A stretch of 64,000 nt of DNA from contig NC_026655.2 in assembly GCF_000004075.3 (NCBI RefSeq), positions 7,626,001 to 7,690,000 of the forward strand, read 5' to 3'. Source of the stretch: Cucumis sativus (Eukaryota; Streptophyta; Magnoliopsida; Cucurbitales; Cucurbitaceae). Of the stretch, positions 46,721-59,691 are shown piece after piece; position 1 is the first letter of the stretch; each line of letters begins with the position of its first letter. The notes under the pieces were generated by a model. The model was not told where the DNA came from, searched no databases, and saw only the letters and a list, made by a program, of their open reading frames with translations. Position numbers and translations under genes: made by a program.

Positions 46721-46872
46721 ATACAAATGCAAAAAATATTATCATATTTTTCAAAAAAACAATAATTTCATTTCCAGAAAAAAAAATATATGTATCTTTT
46801 CTCGTATTGAAATTGACGTACAAATAAAAAAAAATTACATAAATAAAAAAAAAATACAAATTTTTTGTTGTC

Positions 46873-47090
46873 ATAATCCTTCCTCCAAATAGTCTTTCTT
46901 CCAAACAAGGATTATAACAATCTTCCATAATCCTTTCACTTAATTCTTTCCCCAAACAAGGATTATAATCCTCCATATTCCTTCCACTTAATCCTTCTCC
47001 CAAACAAAGATTATAATTCTCCATATTTCTTTCACTTAATCCTTCCCCAAACAAGAATTATAATAATCATTTCCTCCACCTAATCCTCTT
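46873..47090. repeat. Tandem repeat, unit 47-51 bp, four copies
   Basis: CCAAACAAGGATTATAAT-like cores begin at 46901, 46952, 47000 and 47047, each followed by CCTCCATATTCCTTTCACTT-like sequence and TAATCCTTCCC. Mismatches show it is not very recent. Confidence 0.75.
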
Positions 47091-47130
47091 TTTTTCTTAT
47101 TCCTTTCCTTTCCCCAAACGGCCTCTAAGA

Positions 47131-50100
47131 ATAAAGTTAAAGTTATAAGAGCCGCTGGTGATGATGTTGTATCCCAAATCATCAACGTAGTCATTATTAT
47201 TTTTGGGCATGAATTTCTATTTTGATTTGAAATTTATTCATCACTCTAATATCATGTTACCTTTAATTTCTTTCTAATTGTAACATGTTATCTAAAATTA
47301 TAAGGTTTCTTTGAGGTTTTACCATTGAATGTTGGATAAGTTTTAAGTAGTTAGCATTATAACACGTTAATTGGAAATGTAATGCACTTCTGAAAAATAA
47401 TTAGGAAAATTTGGAAGGTTACAAATTACTTTGGAAAAATGGGTAAAAAAATTGTCATTTAAATGCCCTCTATATATACTTTTTTATAATTCTCTTTTAC
47501 TCTTGTGATTAAGATTTAGAAGTATGACTTTTTTTTTTTAATTTAATGTTTGTTATTTTTTCCTCCACGCATTAGATGTGAAAGGTCTTTAATGGTTTGG
47601 GCTTGAGTTTTTTTCTTTTTTGTTTTATAAGTCATGGTCTAAAATTTCCATCCAAATATGGAATTTTTGAGAAAAATAAGTTATGAGATATTGAAAATTT
47701 TTTAATTTTTGAATTTTGTTTGTTGTGAATTAACTATGTTAACTCAGTTCGTGTTAAGTTACACACAAGTCAAGTTTCGTGTGCTATCAAGATAGTAAAT
47801 AAATAAGAGATTTTTTTTATAGTCAAGTTGATTTGACAATGTGACAAATTGGCCTCTCTTCGTGTTCTTAAGAAAATGTTTTATAAAACGTGAGAGAGAA
47901 AGAAATTAATTGCAAAAAAGAGCTTTGATTGCAAAGATTGCAACAAAGTTTAGTCGGAGATTCAACTACTACGTCTCTTTCCCTATAGTACATTTTGAAC
48001 ATTTTTAGCATATGAAAATGTCGAAACGTCACACCATAGCTCGACGATATAAAAAGAAAATTAAAATAATAGACTAAATTAAGTATAAGATATAAAAACA
48101 AGATGGATTGGGGGTATTTTGGATATATGACCATAGACAAACAATAGTCCGGACAATAGTCCGGACAAGTATGCCCATGATACAAATCCCTCCATCACTT
48201 TCTATATCTTCATTCTCAAATTTTCTAATAAAATCAGACAGTTTTCTCACTTAAAATTTTGGAAATATAATCGTTAGATTAGTGTGTAGTAATTAGTGGT
48301 TTAAAGTAAGTAATGAACGAGAGAGATTATTCTTGGTTCAAACCTTAGTCCATTTTGAGGGCGAGAATTCATTAATTGTTCACATAGTAAGTCTTTGTTG
48401 AGTTTTCTTTATTAATTTTCATTCAATTTCTTAATAATGTTAGTTATTTTATTATTGAAGAGTTGGTTGGTTTCTTTTCATATAAATCTGTGTTTGATTT
48501 AATCATAAATACCTCAGTCATGAAAATATGATCTTAAAAGTATGTGTGTACCAAATAATGCCTCTACTAATCTGATCTATGAATATATTATTTATTACTC
48601 TAATCCAATTTAAATTTCTATCACGTGCATATCAATTTGATGTGTTGTTATTTGGGACAACTAATTAACTTATATATTAGTTGGAGGATTTTATAAAATA
48701 GAAAATATTAGTTTAATTTTAGATTAATTAATTCAGGAATATTATTGATGGTATCTTGGGCATATAAACATTGATTTATTATATAAACAAACATAGGGAA
48801 ATCTTGAAATTTGATCAACACCAAAATAAATATATATTGAAGGCAAAAAAAATTAGAATATAATCATATGTACCACTATGGACCCATTAATTTAAATAGG
48901 ATTACTTAATTTAAAAATTAAGTTAGAAAATGATTGTATATGATTTCTTCACTAACTTATTACTATTAAATTAACCAGATAAAATAAATTTTAAAGTTAA
49001 TTTTGAACTATGGCAATTGACATGACCAAAAAGTAAGATTCATGGATGAAAATGACAGACAATAAGCTATGAAGAAAACTTTATAATATTTTACTAATGA
49101 AATGTGTGGAAAATAAATAATATATGGTTTCAAGAAATAAAATACAACAAATGGAGGCTCCACAGGTGGATCAAGTGACAGAAAATTTGTGGTTTGTAGA
49201 TATTCTATTTATTAATAAAGTAATGAAAAGCTATAACAATAATAGGAGGAAGATAAACATTTTAAACAAAATTTCACATTTTATTAACCGTAGACATGGA
49301 CATGAAATGGATCTATGGATATATATCTATTGGTGTTCATCATTAGTCCATTTCACTGTTTATTACAACAACAATAATATGAAGAAGACTTGACATGTAC
49401 AATAAAACACAAATGAGAGCAAAAAGACAATATGATCGACATCCTTTAATAAAGAAGGCTTTGTTGGTGCTACTGTAACCCCAACTTTTCATATTACAAA
49501 ATATTTTTTCTCTTTTTTTAAAGTAAACACGGTAGTAAATAATAAAAATGATAAAATATTTAAAGATTGAAAAGTTTTGAAACATCGTTGTTTGTGAGAA
49601 GTACGAAATAGTCGCTACAAAAAAAATGGTCTTTAATGAATCTCAAACGTTGAAGATTTCTTGCAACAAATTTTAACAACCGTGACACAATTATAAATAT
49701 ACACCATAAATAACTTTATGACACTTTTGTTGTTGTCATAGTCATCCAGGGAGGTCATAACCTATGCAGAAACTTCACCCAATACCTTACAAATCAACCC
49801 TATTCTTGGAACGACTCCTCCATTTTTCTAATTGTTTTTTCTCAACTACATTATATGCTCCATTTTAGAGAGTATATTACGTTATATATAAATTAATAAT
49901 ACACTCATTTAGTTTGTTAAGATGTATATATGCAGTGTCAACATCATCCTTGAAGAAAAAGATGTGTACATTACATTAAACAGAAGAGAAAAAGAGTTGT
50001 TTGATTGTATGGTTCTTATTTGACCTGAATATGATTCAAATATTTGAATATGTATTCATATTGAAGAGAAGATGAAGATGGCCAGATGGGGTCATTTCTT

Positions 50101-52187
50101 AATTGTCTTTCACACACCCTTTACCTTCGGTCCCCCTCCAAATTATGATTTTTTTTTTCTTTCCGTTTTTGCTTCTGGAAAAGGATACAAGTCTTGTTGT
50201 AAATGTTTATAGAATTTTTTTTCATGTGTTCTATAAGATTGAAGATGAGATGTAGTTGTTAGTTCAACTTTACACTTGTATAATCAATTTTATTTTTTAT
50301 GCTTTTCTTAAATTTGAATTAGAGTATCTTTTCTTAAAATTTGAATGGATTTTTTTACAGTAAGAAAACTAACAAACTAAAAAACAATACAATAGAAGTA
50401 AATCACTTAATTAAATGTATTGTAATTAAAGCGTAGGGTAGAAAATAAAGTATGTAGCCTCAATTTGAACTTATTTTGTTCTTTTATTTAGAAAAACACA
50501 TTAGATGATTAAAAAAAAGGAGAAAGAAACTTTGAGAAAAGAAAAGATACCTAAAAAGTGTAGGTGATACCTTGTCCTAGAGTTAGAAAAATCTTATAAT
50601 ATTACACACAAAAATCCATAACAAACTAGGAGAACAAGTCAGTAAAATGAAATAAAAAATAATGGCTAAAATGCACTTTTGGATTTCAAAGTTTGATTTT
50701 TTTGTGTGTATTTGATCCCTAAAGTTTAAAGAGAGATACTTTAGTCCAAGAGGTTTGTATAACACTTCTAAAATGTTCCTAAGTTAACGAAAAAGTGAGA
50801 TGACATATTGAATGAAGGGATAATTTATTTTCACTTTCCTTCTTCTTTTGGGTCAAACTTCTCTCTCATTGTCATCATTCATGTTTGTGTAACATGGAGA
50901 AGACGATATCTGTGGTCGTGTACACCCCCACACCAAACATTAAGAGAAGGACTAATTAGAAGAGGTGAAAAGAAAAAGAGAACAAAATAAACGTGGGAGG
51001 ACAAAGAAGTAAGATCTGAAAAAAGAAAGAGAAAGTTGAAGAACTTGGAAGCTATTGGTTTTTACTTCTCAAACCATCTAAATGGAGAAAATAAACAAGT
51101 GGGTTTTTGGGCTAAGCCCAACCACTTTCAATTTTTTTTTTTCCCCACTTTTCGTGCCCTACACATTCCTCCTCTCTTATCCTTTATCTTTCTAGACTTC
51201 GTCTCTTACAAAAAAAATTATCAACCTTAAATATTAAACCCTTAATTCATATGGTTGCACAACCAAGTCCAATCAAATTTGAAATTGAGATTCTAACTAA
51301 CTAATTATGATTCAACTTAATACATCTTTCTCCGTTTTCTTTGCTTGAAATTGACACGCTTTTCGAATATTTGGTTACAATTTGTTAGGGCAAGACACCC
51401 AATCTTATTTCTACATCCACTGTCCACTGTATATGTGATCAACAACATACTCTCATTTCAGATTAATAACCTCTATTTTCTTTTCTCTTTATCAAAGCAA
51501 GTTACAAAATTTAAGCCAGAGAATAAAATCATGATTATTTTATTAATAATTACTAATAATTTTGTCATACATATTCAAAACACAGGTTGAGGGCATAAAA
51601 CCGAAGAGTTAAGATATTTGGTAGTTGAAATCTTTAGTTAGAACAAAAAGGAAAGAAAGAAATTGGAGTTGAGAGTTTAGCACAGCCTTGATGGGGTAAT
51701 AGGGGGAAGTGCATTATAATCTCACAACTATATCATTATATATAGAAGAAAGATTGATATTGGCAACAATTTAAAGTTCAAATTTTAGATTGAGACAAAG
51801 TTTAGTTTAGTGTTAGATGAAACTGATTGTATAGGGGGAGGGGGCGGCTTCATCTTCCAGTCAATCTCACTTTTCAATAATAACTGGGATTTTAATTTCC
51901 TATTGGTGGATTATTGGATACAGTTTCCCATATTCAAAGCTTTTGTGAAATGGATGAAGCAGATGAATCATGACTACAAAGAAACCAACAAAAGCACTAC
52001 AAAATTTTGATAATCCATTTTGAAGCCTTTAATCTTTTTCTTTTCCTTTCAGAAACGCACCATATTCATTTCAGTCACGGGAATGTTAGAAACAAGAACA
52101 AGTTAACTAAACAAAAACTATCTACATTGAACCTGGGAAGTGAATGTGATATTTTCAAAGAAAAAGGGTAAAAGGGCAAAGAAAGAA
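47131..52187. other. AT-rich intergenic region, no gene recognised
   Basis: No open frame with family resemblance. Short duplications occur, such as two copies of AATAGTCCGGAC near 48144-48167. A repeat-family segment (CCCTAAAGTTTAAAGAGAG) is near 50718. The final few hundred bases contain the kinase 3'UTR. Confidence 0.5.
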
Positions 52188-53915
52188 TCATATGAATTTA
52201 GATCTGGAGGAGTTGAGAGAATTATGAGAATTAAGAGGACCAAGCTTCTGAATCCAATGCTTTAAACCTTTCTTGTGATCTTCCCAACTTGCCTTCCCCT
52301 TTAACTCTACACTCGTCATCAATGTACCATCTCCCCCAATACAACTCTCAACTTGCTCCAACACTTTCACCACCTGCCAAAACTCCACCCTCTTTTCCGG
52401 TTTCTCGCACCAGCATTGCTCGATTAACACCCGTATCACTGGAGGACACTCGCTCGGTATGACCGGTCTAATATTCTGAAAAAATACAACACCAACAGTG
52501 TTTTCAGATGAGAAGAGATAAGATAGTAAATAAAGACGGTACCAAACTACAAAACAAATAACTACCTTATCTACAACTGCAAAAGCTGCTTGGATTGGAG
52601 TCATATCCTCATAAGGGATTTTTCCAGCTACCAATTCCCATAGCAATAGTCCAAAGCTGTAGATATCAACCTTTCTTCCATAGGGTTTGCGTTTGATCAT
52701 TTCCGGGGCCATCCAACGGAACGTTCCGGGGTCCTCGGCCAGTGTATCACAATGTGCCTCCTCACAAGCAATGCCAAAATCAGCGATCTTTAGACAAAAG
52801 TCTTGATCAATAAGAATGTTTTCAGGTTTCAGATCCCGATGAATGACACCTTGTGAGTGAATGTATTCCATCCCACGAGCAATGTCTAAGGCAATGGCAA
52901 TTTGTTTTTGCAATGGGAGAGATTTTTTCTCTAGTTTGTGAAGATATGCTCTCAAGGAACCCTGAGGTAGATACTCAGTGATGATGCAATAAACAGGTGG
53001 CTTTTTCACAGCTGCTACTAACTGTAAAGCAATGTGGATATAATACTCTTAATACATACTTAATTTAATAGATAGATACTTTTTCTTTTCAATTAACAGC
53101 AGGGAACTCATATCAAATGTTACAGAAATTTATAACCATAAAACATATGCCTGAAAACTATAGTTAAAATGACCTAAGAAAGTGCAATTCAGATGAAGTT
53201 GTCATAAATCAAGGAGCAAGGTGTTTACCTTTATAACATTGGGATGGTGAAGACGAGATAAAAGGGTTACTTCTCTACCAAATTGCTTTACTAAGCGTCC
53301 TGCGAGATCGCCATTTTCATCATTGGCTGGTAGATTGATCATCTTAGCAGCAACAACTTTATCTTCATAAATTCCGTGGTAAAGTCGACTATGAGCTCCA
53401 AAAGCAAATCTATGTCCAAACATCAACTTAGACAGATCAATTGACAATTCGTCTACAGCTTCAACAGCCGTGACCTTCCCTCCACCGTGCTCAAAAAGCT
53501 TACTCCAAGAAGACTCCTTGAATTTGAACTTCTCGCAACCTTTAAAAGAGACAAGATTCCTCAAAGGTCCTTTTAACTTCTCTTCCTTGAGGGAATTCTG
53601 CACTTTGGCTCTTTTACAAAACAGCCTTTTACTCTTCTCTTTTAGAGGTTCTTTTCTCTGAGGCTGTGGAGTCGAAAATCGCTTCTGATTGATACGTGCA
53701 TCCTTAAATGCATTGGAGAGATTCGTTTGTGGAGAAGGAGATAAAGACCTCTGCTTTGTTAGATTATAACGAGGGTTCGGTTTTGATTGCACAAGTGATT
53801 TGGGACGTGGCTGAGTGGTGACAGGAAAGGAAGCTAAACTTAAGGACTCTAAACGATAGCATATTGTGTGAGAAAAATTAGTTCTTCTTAACCAAGAATT
53901 AGGATCTTCCTCCAT
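52188..53915 (-). CDS. Raf-like MAPKKK-type protein kinase, RAF43-like, 476 aa
   Basis: Coding exons 53915-53229, 53021-52566 and 52475-52188, all phase 0, giving 477 codons including the stop. The start MEEDPNSWLRRTNFSHTICY matches the N-terminus of Arabidopsis RAF43 (AT3G46930) as I recall it, and length is nearly equal, so the in-frame ATG at 53948 is not used. The N-terminal half is basic and Ser/Pro-rich, ending in DELSIDLSKLMFGHRFAFGA, which opens the kinase domain. Catalytic features: Lys at about 191 in VAAK, HRDLKPEN (HRD at 290-292), DFG at 310-312, GTFRWMAPE and DIYSFGLLLWELVAGKIPYE. All are intact; the glycine loop is atypical (GHRFAFGAHSR), as in many Raf-like kinases. A C-terminal KHWIQKLGPLNSHNSLN tail follows. 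It probably acts as a cytosolic signalling kinase; the relatives include HT1 in stomatal CO2 response. Confidence 0.93.
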
Positions 53916-54659
53916 AGTTTTTCTAAGGCCTGAAAACACAGAAACCAATCGATCTCGTACTCAAAAACCTTTATGGTTTTCTCCTTCTGCTTCACCAGAT
54001 GAGAAGAAGGCTTGAACTCAAAAGTGTAATTGTGAGACAAATTATTTTGAATCATACAGCTCCAGAATCCCAAATCACAATTAGGAAAACAGGAATCAAC
54101 AGAAACTCTTCTTCTTCAGCAAGAGCTAATCAAAGCTGTGAAGACCGATCAAGAACAAGATCGTTTCAACCAATAATCTCATCTCCATCAAAACCAAAAT
54201 CCCTTGAAACCCAATATATCCCATGAAACACCAAGCGAGAAAAGAAAAAAAAAAAAGCCTCAATCTCGGAGCACCCAAATCACAGTAATCTCTCCCCGAA
54301 CCTTCCGCCACATTGTCTGAAAATTCAACAAATAATTCCTCCCCCTGTTTTCAAACCTAAACTTCTAGCTTCAGAAAGAAAAGTCAAAGCACTTCGCGTT
54401 CCTACGTCTCTGAAAAATTCCACAACAGAAATCCAATAAACAAATGGAAGAAAAAAAACAGAGAAACCGATTAATAACAATACCCCGTTTTCCAACCCCA
54501 CCAAGAAAGCAAAAAAGAAAAAGAAAAAGTCTATCCTCAATCGCATTCATACTAACAACAACCCCAATCCTTGTTCAAACACAAAAGAAAAGTCATATTC
54601 GAAGTTTCCCACAAGAGAAAATGCAATAAAGAAAAGACCCACAAAAACGAAAACTCACC
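53916..54659 (-). other. Probable 5'UTR intron of the RAF43-like gene
   Basis: Just upstream of the start codon the - strand reads TGTGTTTTCAG|GCC, a good acceptor with the exon resuming at 53929. A matching donor CTTG|GTGAGT ends an upstream exon at 54659, giving an intron of 729 bp (54658-53930). The untranslated first exon would run from about 54900 to 54659. Inferred from splice signals only. Confidence 0.4.
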
Positions 54660-54699
54660 AAGAGATCAACAAAAGGGTGGATCCACCCAGCAACAATGG

Positions 54700-57600
54700 A
54701 AGGCAAGCCATGAAATTATGAAATGGGGGAAAAGAGGTATATACTTTATAATTTGAAAAAGGAATGGATGAATATAGAATCTTATGGTTATGGGATTGGG
54801 AATGACAGATGTTAATTGAGATGGAGAAGAAAACAAACAGACAAACAAACAAAGGAACAAGAAACAAAGAAAAGAAAAGATCAAGTGTGGTACGCACGCA
54901 GAAGAAACCGGTGTTGGTTCTCCGAGCATCTCGTGGAGCCTATGCCTTTTTCTCCATTGTTAAAAAAAAAAAAAAAAAAGTTCAACTGCGGCGTGGCGGC
55001 ATGAAGGTGTAGGACCCAAAATAGCCACAAAAAGTGAAGGGGAAAGTCGACGTGGCAGAATCCTATGGAATTACAAAAATAAAAAAGGTCAAACCTTGAC
55101 TCTCTTTCGATTTCCGGCGTGGCACCAAACCAACCCTTCCTTACCGCTGCCATCAAACTGCAAATCAATCAAAACTATTCCTTCTCATTACGTCCACATG
55201 TGGTTTTTTTAGATATTTGGGTGAACTCTCCTCTTTTCTGTGCTCACATCACAATTTTTTTTAAGAAATTAACCAACTATTAGTTTTTCAGTTATAATCA
55301 ATATAAATCGCAAATGTAATGTAGAATTGTATCACCAAATATTAGTGTTTTCGTTTCATTTATCTTTTGTTTAATATAAACTATATTTTTTTAGATTAAA
55401 GTTTCTTTAATCCCTTGAACGTAAATTGAAATGTAAATTTGAAATCAAAATGATTAAATATATTTTATAGTGATTCAAAAAATGGAAGGAAAAGAAAATG
55501 TTGTTTTAACAAATGGATCTGAGGGTTTGGGCTTGGCTGTTGTGTATGGGGTGGAAAATGGGCTTGGAATGTACGGAATTGGATCCATCCTATAGTCAAA
55601 TATGAATTGACATTATAACATTATAATATATGCATTAAATGACCTTTTCCTTTCTTTATCTTTTTTTGTGTGTGTTTAAAGTGAAGCATTAAATTTCAGA
55701 TCCTTACGTAGCTTTAAAAGGCAATAACGTTGAATTGAATTTCAAAATATGAATGTGGGTACTGAAATCATTGATCTCGAGAACGCATTTGGGAATGCAT
55801 TGCCATTTACTTTCGTAGGATTGAAGACAAAGTCTTTTTTTTTTTTTTTTTTATCTACAAACCAATAGAATGAATTCAATTGGAAAAACAACAGAGTTTA
55901 ATACGAGAAATGACATAAAAGTTCAGTGGTGATTTAACTATTAAGTCAGAAGGTCAATTTTTGTGTTCTCATCCCCAGAATTGTGAAAAAAAATAAATAA
56001 TAAAAAATAACAATGTGCATAAACTTTAGGAATTGAGTGAAACTAAACGAGGGTAAGCAATACTTTGATTGTTGAGAGAATTTCAGTTTAAGAGGCATGT
56101 GAATATAAAATCTTTTTAACTCTTCAACCGATACATAGTTTTTCTGTTTATAAAGTTTTTGTATGAGCTTGTTGGACTTTAGTTTGATTGATCTGCAGGC
56201 ATGATCCTTGAAATTAATTGATACAAATACCAAATTGAAAACTTACATAGTCTATGATCCTATAACATTATTAGAATTTGTCAACTTCTGTCTCATTTCA
56301 ATTAATTTGGGGCAAGTATGCAGATTTTTTAGTTAGTTTCAATTACACTCATTTTTAATTTTGCCATCAATTTAAGAAGTGAAGTTAGAGTGTGTGTTTT
56401 GTCCAAAATTTCTCATTCAAGAATGAAATCAATTAAAACTTCAAATCTTTAATGGTATTGATATGAAATATTGAACTTTTTTAATATATATACATATTTC
56501 TTCTTTTTTTTTTCCATGCCTTGCATTTTCTATAGATCTCTTCTGTGTGTTCTTTCTCCAAGGATGCCAATGTTGTTTCCCTTTATTTTTTATTATACAA
56601 CAATAACGAGGAAAGTTCTTACTTCTTCCTTCTTAAGCAATGGGTAATGACATTCAAACTTTCTCCATTCACAAAATGAAATTCAAGTATAAAAAGCGTG
56701 GGCTTGAGAAAAGAGTAATAACGAAAAATAAAATAAAACAGGCGATCAAATTTATATATTATTAGTGTCAAAATTTGTACAAAGAAAAACACATCTGACT
56801 TTCAAAAGACAGTAACAGTAAAATTATATTTTAGGGAAGAACGTGACCCGTAAGATGAAAAAATTTAGAGAACGATTTTGGTATGTCATACAAGCTTCGT
56901 TGCTTAAGTAAGTTGGGGTATATGTATGGTAAGCAAATATTTTGAGTATTGTAATGGACTAACTTTTTCTATGTTCTATCACGATAATATGTATATAGTG
57001 AAATCTTGAATCATCCTAACTTTTATTTTTGACTTAATATTAGGTTGTCTCTCAAACCAAATGGATCTTGACATGCTCCATTCACCAATTTGAGGTTGAT
57101 TTCTACCACGCTCGTCTTTTGCAAAGGCTGAGGTTGATGAAATTAGTTTAGGTTTTTGACCCAAAGTACCTTCTTCTCCAAAGCTAAATAGGTGGTAGCA
57201 GCATGCTTTGTTTAGAAAACATAGAGGAATATTGCTTGGCCTTTTCCTTGATGGGAACGAGGCCAATCAGATTACTTTTCCTTAAGTACGTCCAACATTT
57301 CTTTTTCTTCTTGATCCAGTGTTGCTTTTATGTTTGCTACGTTTTTTCAATGAATATATATATATATATATATGTATTAATCAGTTATATATTAGGAGAA
57401 AAAGTACTAATAAGGTCTAATTTGTTGAAAATGGAAAAAAAGAAGTAAGAATTTACATAACATAAAGGTGAGAGAAGTGTCTATTATTGTATGGTGTAAT
57501 ATTGAGGGTTTGGTGGAATATAGAAGGCAACATAACGTTGTATTCTATGTTTCCATGAATTTACTCACTCTCTGTCTACTGCATCTGCATGTTACCTTCT

Positions 57601-58733
57601 CTTTCCACTTGTCAATTTCTATCTTTTTTGCTTTCTTATTTCTTTAAAACTAATTCCAAAGTAATTGCAACATTCAATTTCTTCATTTTATACCTAAAAT
57701 TTAAGTTTGCATGCAATTGATAAAAACTTATTTTTAAATTTTCAACTGTTGAAATTACTAAGTTTGTGATTGGGGTGCAAGGTTGTAATATAAAGTTTCT
57801 CAACAATCATAAAAAGTAGATTAAGAGAGAAAAATAAAGTCATTATTCAATCAATGTGAAAATTAGACACAGAAATTTAAGATTTAGACACAGAAATTTA
57901 AGATTTTGTTCATCTAAAAAAAATAGATTATTATATATTAATGTTGAAGTTGAGTTGTATATATCAATAGATGTAGTTCATGACTCTCTAGACTTCACCT
58001 TATAACATTTTTAACGTAGGTTTGAATTAACTCTTTAAGTGCTTAAAAATGTTTATATAAACTCATCAAAAGTTTGTCTAAAAGGACTCTTAAGGTGTGT
58101 TTTGCCCTTCAAAGAGAGTGAAGTTGGTTATTTTAGCTCACTCCATGTTTACTGCACATAGATTAAACAAAATGGAATTAAAGTTATTTTACTCCCTATC
58201 ACATACTAAAATAACCAACTCCACTCATTTTAGCCCAAGATCATACTACATAATGTTTATGTTCTTTAGCTTTTGGAGCTATTTTGAGCCCACTTTGATC
58301 CGAGATAGCCTCAAATTAAAAGACATAAGCTAATGTAGTATGATATTGAGTCAAAGTTTCTTCGAGATAACCACGACTATTATAAGTCAGTTCTATCATA
58401 AATGGGCCCAATACTCACTGTTTCACTCCTCTTGAAACACCTCAAAAGTCCCTCATGAGCATGAGCATGAGCATTCCATCTCCTCATGAAAATCAGGAAG
58501 TTTGTTTTTTATTTAAAAAACTTGAAATAAGGAAGTATATATATATTATGGTAATAAAAATGTTCAAAACAAAAGTTAAAAGGAGTGGCACAGTCATCTA
58601 AAAGAACACTGACTATTCAATTTTTACTGATTTATGTCATATTAAACTTAATTTTGAAAAGATACATATATATTTTTGTCCTTATTTTTTATTATTTTAA
58701 AAATCACATCACACAATTAACCATCACCCATAT
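54700..58733. other. Intergenic region, kinase promoter and AT-rich DNA
   Basis: Up to about 55200 it is the promoter side of the RAF43-like gene. Further right there is no gene, only poly-T (near 55830), a TA run at 57355-57372, a repeat-family member at 57741-57840 and a 19-bp tandem duplication at about 57867-57904. Confidence 0.5.
55087..55100. promoter_or_regulatory. Paired W-boxes upstream of the RAF43-like gene
   Basis: GGTCAAACCTTGAC holds TTGACC on the - strand and TTGAC on the + strand, arranged as an inverted pair about 200 bp before the expected transcription start. WRKY binding is inferred. Confidence 0.35.
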
Positions 58734-58742
58734 TATATATAA
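58734..58742 (+). promoter_or_regulatory. TATA box of the AGP31-like gene
   Basis: TATATATAA lies 53-61 bp before the start codon, implying a short 5'UTR of about 25-30 nt. The sequence before it, including CATCACCCAT, is typical plant promoter DNA. Confidence 0.65.
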
Positions 58743-58794
58743 CAAACCCCTTCATCCCAATGCTTCAATAGTCTCTCTCTCGTATCATTACCAA

Positions 58795-59691
58795 ATGGCT
58801 TCTCTTACTGCCAATGCTTCTTTCCTTCTCCTCCTCCTCTGCTGCACCCTCCTCAATGCCTTCCAAGCCGCTGCATATTCCTCCACCCCAGCCCCGGCTC
58901 CCACTCACCACAACGCCCACCACCCTGTAGCTGCCCCAACTCCAAGCTTCCACCACCGCGGACACCACCACCACCACCACTCCCCGACCCAGTCTCCGAC
59001 TTCCCACCACCATCCTCATTCCCCTTCCCCTGCTCCTTCCCCTGTTTACCCACTTCACCCTCCGGCTCACTACGCCCCTGTTCCCTCACCCGCTCATTCA
59101 CCTAAACCGTCCACCAACATCCCAAGAAGCTTCGTTCAAGTCCAAGGCGTTGTTTATTGCAAGTCTTGCAAGTACCCCGACGTCGATACTCTTCTCGGAG
59201 CTAAACCACTTTCCGGTAAGTTCCAAGATCGATTTTTTACATAAAAATAACCATCTTTACTGTAAACTCACATAAGATTTAGCGGTAATTTTACTAATTT
59301 TTTAAACAATTTAAAATGGGTAGTTTTTTATATCGCCCCCACTGCCCGAAATGGCCTTGGTTGCTTTGTTTTTTTTTTTCTTTCAGGCGCTACAGTGAAG
59401 TTGTCATGCAAGAACACCAAGTACGCTCCGGCGGTGGAAACAGCCACCAGCGACGAGAATGGGTACTTCCGGCTAGCGGCGCCGAAGAATGTGACGAGCT
59501 ACGCATTCCACCGATGCAAGGTGTATTTAGTGAAGTCGCCGGATAGCAAATGCGAAAAAGCGTCGAAAATGAACGGGGGAGTGGATGGAGCGGAGTTAAA
59601 GCCGGCGAGAGCATTCACGGACGAGGAGAAGAAGCCGGTTGTGCTTTACAACGTTGGGCCATTGGCATTTGAACCCACCTGTAGTCGTTGA
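58795..59691 (+). CDS. Non-classical arabinogalactan protein, AGP31-like (His/Pro-rich plus PAC domain), 241 aa
   Basis: Exons 58795-59215 and 59387-59691; donor TTTCCG|GTAAGT, acceptor TTTCAG|, phase 1, 242 codons. The start at 58795 is chosen because it gives a clean signal peptide (about residues 1-27, FLLLLLCCTLLNAFQAAA); the open frame upstream is not credible and covers the TATA box. Residues ~28-110 form a Pro/Ser/His-rich region with HHRGHHHHHHSP and many SPxP and AP pairs, suited to hydroxyproline O-glycosylation. From about 112 comes the PAC domain (related to Ole e 1): six cysteines, in YCKSC, LSCK, HRCK, SKCE and the final PTCSR. AGP31-type proteins are secreted to the wall and bind pectic galactans; the His cluster may bind metals. 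It is split by one 171-bp intron. Confidence 0.94.

Larger units (their letters stand above)
45455..47130. mobile_element. Element-like repeat block with similar inverted ends
   Basis: The left boundary reads GTTTGGCCATGGACAAAGGA then AATGGAAAAG. The right boundary, reverse complemented, reads GGCCGTTTGGGGAAAGGAAA then GGAATAAG, so the two ends are imperfect inverted repeats. Inside are pyrimidine-rich tandem repeats on both flanks and diverged repeats in the middle. No transposase is visible. A non-autonomous DNA element is one reading; a chance assembly of low-complexity DNA is another. Confidence 0.35.

Noticed and set aside
47868-48185. 105-codon frame on the - strand
   Set aside because: No domain, biased by AT-rich composition, and the apparent motif comes from the duplicated GTCCGGACAATA.
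48290-48360. GGTTCAAACC-type B-box
   Set aside because: No convincing A-box or stem structure; a single 10-bp match is expected by chance in 64 kb.
58585-58794. Upstream in-frame extension of the AGP31-like protein
   Set aside because: It would bury the signal peptide and run through the TATA box; the 58795 ATG gives a proper secretory start.
58765-59101. Gly/Arg-rich antisense frames over the AGP31-like exon
   Set aside because: Complement of proline and histidine codons; no independent support.
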